From the NCBI GenBank assembly GCA_003331935.1, contig QOQE01000001.1, forward strand, positions 124,001 to 188,000: a stretch of DNA of 64,000 bases, read 5' to 3'. The position numbers and the translations under genes are program-made. The notes beneath the pieces were generated by a model. That model was not told the origin of the DNA. It did not search any database and saw nothing but the letters and a program-made list of their open reading frames with translations. Position 1 is the stretch's first letter; every line of letters starts with the position of its first letter. The stretch comes from Alphaproteobacteria bacterium. Its GTDB lineage: Bacteria; Pseudomonadota; Alphaproteobacteria; Rhodobacterales; Rhodobacteraceae. Positions 58,277-64,000 of this stretch are shown here, piece by piece.

Positions 58277-59068
58277 ATGTCAAGGCTTAATAAAAAATTC
58301 TACGAATTGGCTTATGAAAATCAAAAAGCGTTTATACCATTTATAATGGCAGGATTCCCAAACATCAGTTACTCAAAAAGTTTACTGAATAAATTACCAG
58401 CTCTTGGGGCAGATATTATCGAAATTGGAATGCCTTTTACTGACCCAATGGCTGATGGAAAAATTATTCAAGACGCTGGGCATGAAGCATTAGAGGCTGG
58501 GTTTAAGATGAACTTATTATACGAAATGATTGAGGATTTCAGGAGGGCTGACACTAACACTCCAATAATTCTTATGGGATACTACAACCCTATACACAAG
58601 TTTGGGTCAGAAAATTTCATAAAAAAAATCAAAGCCCTTGGAGTTGATGGACTTATAATTGTTGATTTGCCACCTGAAGAAGATAATGAATTGTGTGTTT
58701 TTTGTTTAAATCATAAACTTCATTTTATTAGATTACTTACACCTACTAGTGATAACGATAGACTGCCCGCACTTTTAAATAATTCAAGTGGTTTTCTTTA
58801 CTATGTATCAGTAGCAGGCGTTACCGGAACCAAGGTGCCAGTCAAGCAACTTGTTGCAAATGAGATAAATAGAATAAAAACACATACTGATCTACCTGTG
58901 TGTGTTGGATTTGGAATAAAAACTCCAGAAGACGCAAAAGCAATTTCTACTGCAGCTGATGGAGTTGTAGTTGGATCAGCCATTATTGAAACAATTCAAA
59001 AGGGGGCAACGGATAGTGAGGTGTCTGCCTTTATAACTGCCCTCTCACAATCCGTTCACTTAAAATAA
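58277..59068 (+). CDS. trpA: Tryptophan synthase alpha chain
   Basis: Cleaves indole-glycerol phosphate to indole, which passes to TrpB. From the ATG at 58277 the product has 263 residues and the catalytic acids fall at E49 and D60 (IIEIGMPFTDPMADG), the same numbers as in Salmonella, which supports this start over the GTG at 58253. VSVAGVTGTK and GFGIKTPEDA (phosphate site) are present. Separated from trpB by rplY and pth and on the opposite strand, unlike the usual trpF-trpB-trpA order. Confidence 0.94.
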   Translation: MSRLNKKFYELAYENQKAFIPFIMAGFPNISYSKSLLNKLPALGADIIEIGMPFTDPMADGKIIQDAGHEALEAGFKMNLLYEMIEDFRRADTNTPIILMGYYNPIHKFGSENFIKKIKALGVDGLIIVDLPPEEDNELCVFCLNHKLHFIRLLTPTSDNDRLPALLNNSSGFLYYVSVAGVTGTKVPVKQLVANEINRIKTHTDLPVCVGFGIKTPEDAKAISTAADGVVVGSAIIETIQKGATDSEVSAFITALSQSVHLK

Positions 59069-59075
59069 AAAAATT

Positions 59076-59104
59076 TTGACCTAAAGACCGAACTAATATA
59101 TTAA
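59076..59104 (+). promoter_or_regulatory. Probable rplY promoter
   Basis: TTGACC (59076-59081), 17 bases, TATTAA (59099-59104), 30 bases before the ATG, in the 66 bp after trpA. -35 one base from consensus. Confidence 0.45.
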
Positions 59105-59134
59105 CTCTAGTAGATTTTATTAAGGATTATTAAA

Positions 59135-59791
59135 ATGGGCGACAACTTGTCTTTATCAGCGACTGTCAGAGAGAATATTGGAAAAGGCGCCGCAAGAGAA
59201 GCGAGGAGGAACGACCTTGTTCCTGGCGTTATTTATGGAGGGTCAGAAGAGCCTTTAAACATCAATGTCAAGTTCAATGAACTATTAAAAAAGCTTAATG
59301 CAGGTAGATTTATGTCGACGTTAATTAACCTGACAATAGAAGGGAAAACTGTACAAGTAATTTGTAGAGAAATTCAAAAACATGTTGTAAAAGACCTCCC
59401 TACCCACCTAGATTTTATGCGCCTTTCAAAAACAGCCCGCATTAAATTGTTTATACCCGTTGTTTTTAACAACCAAGATATATGTAAGGGCATTAAAAGA
59501 GGGGGTGTTTTGACTGTCGTTAGGCCTGAAGTGGAATTGCTCGTAAATGCTATGGAAATCCCATCAGTTTTAGAGGTAGACATAGAAGACTTTGAGGTTG
59601 GCGATACTATAACTATATCAAACATTGTTCTTCCATCTGGTACCGAAACTACAATAAAGGGAAGAGATTTTGTTATTGCGAATATCCAGGCTCCAAGCGG
59701 ATTGAAGTCAAGTGAAAATGAAGGTGGGGACTCCGAAGACTCAGCCACTGATGCAAGCGAAGAAGAAAAAGAAGACAACGCTCCAGAGTAA
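59135..59791 (+). CDS. rplY: 50S ribosomal protein L25 (CTC form)
   Basis: Binds 5S rRNA in the large subunit. The 218-residue long form joins the L25 domain (1-~95, with GKGAAREARRNDLVPGVIYG) to a C-terminal TL5-like beta domain (~96-185). It ends in an acidic, low-complexity tail rich in Glu, Asp and Ser. ATG with TTAAGGA upstream. pth follows after 18 bp. Confidence 0.95.
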   Translation: MGDNLSLSATVRENIGKGAAREARRNDLVPGVIYGGSEEPLNINVKFNELLKKLNAGRFMSTLINLTIEGKTVQVICREIQKHVVKDLPTHLDFMRLSKTARIKLFIPVVFNNQDICKGIKRGGVLTVVRPEVELLVNAMEIPSVLEVDIEDFEVGDTITISNIVLPSGTETTIKGRDFVIANIQAPSGLKSSENEGGDSEDSATDASEEEKEDNAPE

Positions 59792-59809
59792 ATTGGGTAT
59801 CCTTAGCAA

Positions 59810-60346
59810 GTGAAGTTAATCATTGGTCTCGGTAATCCTGGTTCAGAATATCTGAATAACAGACACAATGTAGGTTTTATGGCATTAGACAATTTGTATG
59901 CCCACTATTTATTTGAGAGTTGGAGAGCCAAACTTGGTGGATTGTTTTCAACTGCATCCCTTGGCTCTGAGAAGATACTCCTGGTAAAGCCGCAAACTTT
60001 CATGAACCTATCCGGCATTTGTGTAGCAAAGTTTAAGCATTTCTTCAAAATTAATGTAGCTGATATATTTGTCATATATGATGACATTGATTTGGGGTTT
60101 GGAGAGGTAAAAATAAAGCAAGGTGGTGGAGACGCAGGGCACAAGGGAGTTAGATCTATATCACAGCACTTGCAAACAAAAGATTTTAATAGAATCCGTT
60201 TGGGCATCGGACGCCCAATCACTAAGGAAGAAGTGTCTCATTTTGTCTTGTCAAATTTTTCAAAGACTGAAAAAGATAAACTTTTAATTTTATTTCAGAG
60301 CCTCAGTGAAGATATCGTGAAAATAATTCAAAAAAGAACCCCTTAG
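59810..60346 (+). CDS. pth: Peptidyl-tRNA hydrolase
   Basis: Frees tRNA from peptidyl-tRNA dropped by stalled ribosomes. 178 residues, slightly short of the ~190 norm at the C-terminus. It has [13 protein letters not shown], the catalytic His in NNRHNVGF (H20), and the conserved [24 protein letters not shown] region (first part about 83-95). The start is a GTG, fixed by the family's first strand. Overlaps trpB tail to tail by four bases. Confidence 0.95.
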   Translation: MKLIIGLGNPGSEYLNNRHNVGFMALDNLYAHYLFESWRAKLGGLFSTASLGSEKILLVKPQTFMNLSGICVAKFKHFFKINVADIFVIYDDIDLGFGEVKIKQGGGDAGHKGVRSISQHLQTKDFNRIRLGIGRPITKEEVSHFVLSNFSKTEKDKLLILFQSLSEDIVKIIQKRTP

Positions 60347-61581
60347 CTATCCAGAGAAACGTTTAATCTTTCAGCCACAGTGAAAATATCTTTGTCTCCC
60401 CTTCCACACATGTTAAGCAGAATGATTTTGTCATCAGTTAATGCAGGGGCAATTTTAAGTACATGAGCCAATGCGTGACTAGGTTCTAGAGCTGGAATAA
60501 TTCCTTCTAACTTACAACATAACTTAAAGGCATCAAGTGCCTCAAAGTCAGTTACAGAAACATATCTTACTCGGCCAAGATCATTAAGCCATGCATGCTC
60601 CGGACCTATTCCCGGGTAGTCAAGGCCAGCAGATATTGAGTGTCCCTCAATTATCTGTCCCTCAGTGTCTTGCAACAAATATGTTTTGTTACCATGAAGT
60701 ACACCAGGAGAGCCTCCCGTCAATGAAGCAGCGTGCTTCATTCTATTATCTATACCTTCTCCTCCAGCCTCAACACCTATTATATCAATCGCTTCGTCAT
60801 CCAAAAATTCATGAAAAAGTCCTATAGCATTTGATCCACCACCTATACAAGCTACTATGATATCTGGAGCTCTTCCCTCCATTTCTTTCAACTGAGCTCT
60901 TGCTTCTCGTCCAATTATCGATTGAAAATCTCTTACCATTTTAGGGTAAGGATGAGGGCCAGCAACTGTTCCAATGCAATAGAACGTATTATCGACATTT
61001 GAGACCCAATCTCTTAAAGCTTCGTTCATAGCATCCTTAAGTGTTCCTCTACCTGATGTAACGGATCTAATTTTTGCACCCAATAATTTCATCCTAAAGA
61101 CATTTGGGGCCTGTCTCTTCACATCAGTTTCTCCCATAAAGACAATACACTCTAACCCGAATCTGGCACAGACTGTTGCAGTTGCCACACCATGCTGACC
61201 AGCTCCAGTTTCAGCGATAATCCTTTTTTTTCCCATTCTTTTTGCTAATAAGATTTGTCCAATTACATTATTGATTTTGTGCGCTCCAGTATGGTTCAAT
61301 TCATCTCGTTTGAAGTAAATTTTCGGCCCATTCAGATACGAAGTAAGTCTCTCCGCAAAATACATCGGACTTGGTCTGCCAACATAATTGTTCAATAGTT
61401 CTTCATATTCTTTCCAAAAATCATCGTCTTGTTTTAGTTCTTCGTAACTTTTCTCTAGTTTTAAAATCAGAGGCATAAGTGTTTCTGAAACAAATCGACC
61501 TCCATAATCCCCAAACCGACCCTTGTCATCAGGTCCATTACGAAAACTATTTGATCCCGTGTCTTTAAATAAATTCTCCAT
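60343..61581 (-). CDS. trpB: Tryptophan synthase beta chain
   Basis: PLP enzyme that condenses indole with serine. It is 412 residues from the ATG at 61581, preceded by GGAAGGG; a TTG at 61593 would add four. K102 in [10 protein letters not shown] binds PLP, with [12 protein letters not shown] and the phosphate loop GGGSNAIG downstream. Overlaps the trpF end by 17 bases, so trpF-trpB are coupled. TrpA is on the other strand about 1.3 kb away. Confidence 0.96.
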   Translation of the reverse strand: MENLFKDTGSNSFRNGPDDKGRFGDYGGRFVSETLMPLILKLEKSYEELKQDDDFWKEYEELLNNYVGRPSPMYFAERLTSYLNGPKIYFKRDELNHTGAHKINNVIGQILLAKRMGKKRIIAETGAGQHGVATATVCARFGLECIVFMGETDVKRQAPNVFRMKLLGAKIRSVTSGRGTLKDAMNEALRDWVSNVDNTFYCIGTVAGPHPYPKMVRDFQSIIGREARAQLKEMEGRAPDIIVACIGGGSNAIGLFHEFLDDEAIDIIGVEAGGEGIDNRMKHAASLTGGSPGVLHGNKTYLLQDTEGQIIEGHSISAGLDYPGIGPEHAWLNDLGRVRYVSVTDFEALDAFKLCCKLEGIIPALEPSHALAHVLKIAPALTDDKIILLNMCGRGDKDIFTVAERLNVSLDS

Positions 61582-62212
61582 TAGCCCTTCCAATAAATTT
61601 TCTCATTTTATCAAAACTTTTTTTACCTGGCTTAGTCTCTACTCCTGTTGAAACATCCAACATTTTTGCACCGGTTGTCCTCATCGCATCTATAACATTA
61701 TTCGTATTCAGTCCTCCAGCCAAAAACCAGGGCTTGTTGAAATTAAACCCCTTAATAATGTTCCAATTAAAGCTAATTCCTCTTCCCCCCTTTAAATTCC
61801 CGCTTTCTTTCGATTTGGAGTCCAATAAAATATAGTCTACGGAGTTCTCATAGCTTCTAACACTATGCAGATCAGTTTCCTTTTCAACTCCAATAGCTTT
61901 TATCAAAGGAATTTTTGTTTTCTTGGCTATCTGTTCTACTCTCTGCGGGGATTCTTCACCATGTAACTGTATATAGTCTACTTTAGAACTCATAAGCAGC
62001 ATTTCAAGGAAATCATCAGAAGGATCGACCACTAATGCGACTGACTTCAAAGGTTTACGAATTATCATAGAAAGTGACTTTAATCTTTTTAAGTTAATAT
62101 ATCTCTTTGATTTTTCTTCAAGTACGAAACCCACAAAATTTGCTCCAAGATCTTGAGCGGCCTTTAGGTCTTTTTCGGAGGTAATACCACAAATTTTTAC
62201 TAAACATTCCAT
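61565..62212 (-). CDS. trpF: Phosphoribosylanthranilate isomerase
   Basis: Amadori rearrangement step in tryptophan synthesis. 215-residue TIM barrel with the catalytic Cys in VKICGI (C8), [10 protein letters not shown]-type strand 1, LHGEESP, and the catalytic Asp in [15 protein letters not shown] (~185). ATG start, 3 bp after lapA. The lapA-trpF-trpB run is the usual alphaproteobacterial arrangement downstream of ihfB. Confidence 0.94.
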   Translation of the reverse strand: MECLVKICGITSEKDLKAAQDLGANFVGFVLEEKSKRYINLKRLKSLSMIIRKPLKSVALVVDPSDDFLEMLLMSSKVDYIQLHGEESPQRVEQIAKKTKIPLIKAIGVEKETDLHSVRSYENSVDYILLDSKSKESGNLKGGRGISFNWNIIKGFNFNKPWFLAGGLNTNNVIDAMRTTGAKMLDVSTGVETKPGKKSFDKMRKFIGRANGEFI

Positions 62213-62215
62213 AGG

Positions 62216-62548
62216 TTAATCTAAAAGGTTAAAAATCTTTTCTTCTTCGGTTAAAAACTTTTCTTTTGTTTTCTTAAGTTCTCTTTCAACTTTTAATAGT
62301 TTTTTATTCTTTTCATTAAAATCCCTTCGAAATCTTATATTTCTTAAATGTTCGATAATGACCCCAATTATTATCCCAACAAAAAGTACTGACGAGATCA
62401 ATAAATAAAGTGGCAAATATATACTCTTTTCAATATTTAAACTCAGCACTTCAGGAAAGTTTATCGTTACAATTTCGTCATTAGCTATCGCAAATAAAAT
62501 AAAGAGTGATAACAAAATAACAATAGTAGTGTAACGCCCAAGCTTCAT
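62216..62548 (-). CDS. lapA: LapA domain protein (DUF1049)
   Basis: Inner-membrane protein of 110 residues: two hydrophobic helices (~7-25 and ~44-66) with a short loop (NDEIVTINFPEVLSLNIEKS), then a charged C-terminal coiled coil (NEKNKKLLKVERELKKTKEK). In E. coli LapA with LapB influences lipopolysaccharide assembly by controlling LpxC. Between ihfB and trpF with 3 bp gaps, so one operon. Note that this LapA is unrelated to the large adhesin of the same name. Confidence 0.87.
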   Translation of the reverse strand: MKLGRYTTIVILLSLFILFAIANDEIVTINFPEVLSLNIEKSIYLPLYLLISSVLFVGIIIGVIIEHLRNIRFRRDFNEKNKKLLKVERELKKTKEKFLTEEEKIFNLLD

Positions 62549-62551
62549 AAA

Positions 62552-62833
62552 CTAGGCTTCGTTTAGTTTCTGCCTTAGGCCCTTACCACACTTAAAAAAA
62601 GGAACGGTTTTTTGATCTACATCTACGCCAGAACCGGTTTTTGGGTTTCTTGCTCTCCTAGCTTTCCTATCTTTTGTTGAAAATGCTCCGAAACCTCTCA
62701 GTTCAACCCTATTTCCATTTTCTAATGCTATAATGATCTCATCAAAGATAGTACCAACAATTTTTTCAACATCTCTATAATACAGGTGCGGGTTGTCCTC
62801 TGCCAATTTTTTTATCAGGTCCGACTTGATCAT
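62552..62833 (-). CDS. ihfB: Integration host factor beta subunit
   Basis: Half of the DNA-bending heterodimer IHF, 93 residues. The HU/IHF fold is clear: [37 protein letters not shown] and the beta-arm RNPKTGSGV that inserts in the minor groove. ATG start; 47 bp after sppA. The rpsA-sppA-ihfB-lapA order is classical, with IHF-beta rather than HU expected here. Confidence 0.94.
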   Translation of the reverse strand: MIKSDLIKKLAEDNPHLYYRDVEKIVGTIFDEIIIALENGNRVELRGFGAFSTKDRKARRARNPKTGSGVDVDQKTVPFFKCGKGLRQKLNEA

Positions 62834-62880
62834 ATTCTACCTATTATAGCCAATATCTAAGTATACTAAAATAATATCGA

Positions 62881-63789
62881 TCAGAAAAGAATTGAATATA
62901 ACCTAAAGCCACTATTTGATAAAAGGCTTTTTCCTAGATTAGATATATTACCTCCTCGGAAAATTAAGTCGAGCAATGATGCACTTTCCTTACTAGAATC
63001 CCAATCCACTAGGGGTACATCTTTGATATCTATTTTTTCTTCTAAATATTTGACAGCCTCTCTTTCTCCTCCAATGAGATCGACTAGACCTAATTTTTTT
63101 GCTTTCCTCCCTGTGAAAACACCTCCCTGAGATACTTTTTTTAAATTAATCTCTGTTAGCTTCCTTCTTTCAGCAACTAATTCTTTAAACCATAAAAAAG
63201 TTTCTTCTATGACTTTTTTATGCTCTTCGATGGCTTTAGGCGTTGGCTTTTCAAAAAAATTAATTGATGCCTTTAGATCAGATGATCTAAGAGTATTTAT
63301 GTCAATTCCAATATTTTTGAGGAGTTTTGATAAATTTGGGTACTGTAGAATCACCCCTATAGATCCCGTTAATGTATTCGACCGTGAGATTATTTGGTCT
63401 GCCGCTACCGCTATTAAATATCCTCCAGAAGTAGCTGTCTCTCCCAACACAGCTACTGATGGCTTTTCCTCACTCAGTTTAGATAGAGCAACAAAGGTAG
63501 CCTCTGCCCCTACAACAGAACCACCTGGGCTATTAATATGAACTATCACTGCTTTTACGTTTGGATCTAGACCTAATTTATAAATAAGTCTATTTAAATC
63601 GAAATCATCAAAAATTGGACCATCGATCTTTATTCTTGCTATATGTGGGCTTTTTTTGTCGTAATCGAATACACTGCTGAGGGTAATCAGCGTTATTAAC
63701 GCTAGTGCAATTAACAGTAATGCAAATAAAAACCCTTTTCTCCTAGCTCTTTTTTTTGCTTGTTCGAAGACCTCTGCCTCAATGGACAT
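62881..63789 (-). CDS. sppA: Signal peptide peptidase SppA (short form)
   Basis: Membrane-anchored serine protease that degrades cleaved signal peptides. 302 residues: a cytoplasmic basic start, one membrane helix (~20-40), and one S49 domain with the Ser-Lys dyad S121 (ATSGGYLIA) and K173 (SSDLKAS), plus VIVHINSPGG at ~81. This is the single-domain form, about half the length of E. coli SppA and comparable to Bacillus SppA. ATG 3 bp after the rpsA stop. Confidence 0.93.
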   Translation of the reverse strand: MSIEAEVFEQAKKRARRKGFLFALLLIALALITLITLSSVFDYDKKSPHIARIKIDGPIFDDFDLNRLIYKLGLDPNVKAVIVHINSPGGSVVGAEATFVALSKLSEEKPSVAVLGETATSGGYLIAVAADQIISRSNTLTGSIGVILQYPNLSKLLKNIGIDINTLRSSDLKASINFFEKPTPKAIEEHKKVIEETFLWFKELVAERRKLTEINLKKVSQGGVFTGRKAKKLGLVDLIGGEREAVKYLEEKIDIKDVPLVDWDSSKESASLLDLIFRGGNISNLGKSLLSNSGFRLYSILF

Positions 63790-63792
63790 TTA

Positions 63793-64000
63793 TCAGCTTT
63801 TATTGTCTTGGTCTTTAAGCGCAGCACCAAGAATGTCCCCTAAAGAAGCACCAGAATCTGTTGACCCGTATTGTTCAACTGCTTCTTTCTCTTCTGCCAG
63901 CTCTAATGCCTTAATTGAAAGATTAAACTTTCTGGAAGATTTGTCTAAATTTACAACCTTAGCATCGATTTTATCGCCTTCAGAAAACCTCTCTGGCCTT
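63793..64000 (-). CDS. rpsA: 30S ribosomal protein S1 (C-terminal end only)
   Basis: The last 69 codons, running off the right edge. They hold the end of the final S1 RNA-binding repeat (VNLDKSSRKFNLSIKALELA) and the acidic/Gly tail ending SLGDILGAALKDQ. S1 helps the 30S subunit bind mRNA. Stop is the complement of 63793-63795, 3 bp before sppA. Confidence 0.93.
   Translation of the reverse strand, partial: RPERFSEGDKIDAKVVNLDKSSRKFNLSIKALELAEEKEAVEQYGSTDSGASLGDILGAALKDQDNKS

Overview
The window is a contiguous, gene-dense piece of a bacterial chromosome. It is AT-rich by eye, and the homologies and gene order point clearly to Alphaproteobacteria. Families largely confined to or typical of that class recur: DUF1244, DUF1467 after methylmalonyl-CoA epimerase, DUF2125, DUF484 before xerC, YbjN with UbiK, the NagD-like HAD family, and atpHAGDC without F0 genes. 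Low GC, very short spacers and many overlapping ends suggest a streamlined, probably marine lineage. The sequence alone does not fix genus or order. No rRNA, tRNA, CRISPR array, insertion sequence, prophage or classical defence island is visible, and no gene-free stretch exceeds about 220 bp.

Layout. 1-6406 (mostly minus): pheS (cut by the window edge), rplT, rpmI, pyk, a DUF1244 gene, a D-amino-acid aminotransferase, an unrecognised 110-residue protein, an alpha/beta hydrolase and an iron alcohol dehydrogenase. 6527-12981: argG, yggT, a UMF1-type transporter coupled to a secreted phytase-like esterase, dapD-dapE (lysine/peptidoglycan), mce and DUF1467. 12988-21139: aspS, carB, a D-2-hydroxyacid dehydrogenase, a CsaA-like protein, proC, ybjN, ubiK. 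21203-26414: a tightly packed plus-strand run lgt-midA-pgeF-trxB-purE-purK that ends in a two-way terminator shared with groL. 26449-28428: groL and groS.

28660-32546: NagD-like HAD hydrolase, MaoC hydratase, ribF, ycgN-like, prs. 32556-38652: a TetA-like exporter and the F1 ATP synthase operon atpHAGDC. 38777-42745: methyltransferase and gloB (divergent), then clpA. 42746-45654: a two-gene ExbB/MotA-like plus OmpA/MotB-like pair with long coiled coils, the most intriguing locus here. 45759-50932: DUF2125, prephenate dehydrogenase, hisC, priA. 51021-53293: fructose-6-phosphate aldolase/transaldolase, DUF484, xerC. 53301-58171: ileS, truA, ychF. 58277-64000: trpA, rplY and pth on plus, facing trpB, trpF, lapA, ihfB, sppA and rpsA (cut) on minus.

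Together these are housekeeping genes: translation, amino-acid and nucleotide synthesis, energy, protein folding and envelope assembly. I found no clearly new multi-gene system. The best leads are the stator-like pair, an inverted repeat inside the groES promoter that seems to take the place of CIRCE, an apparent AUC start for lgt, and the split trp genes.
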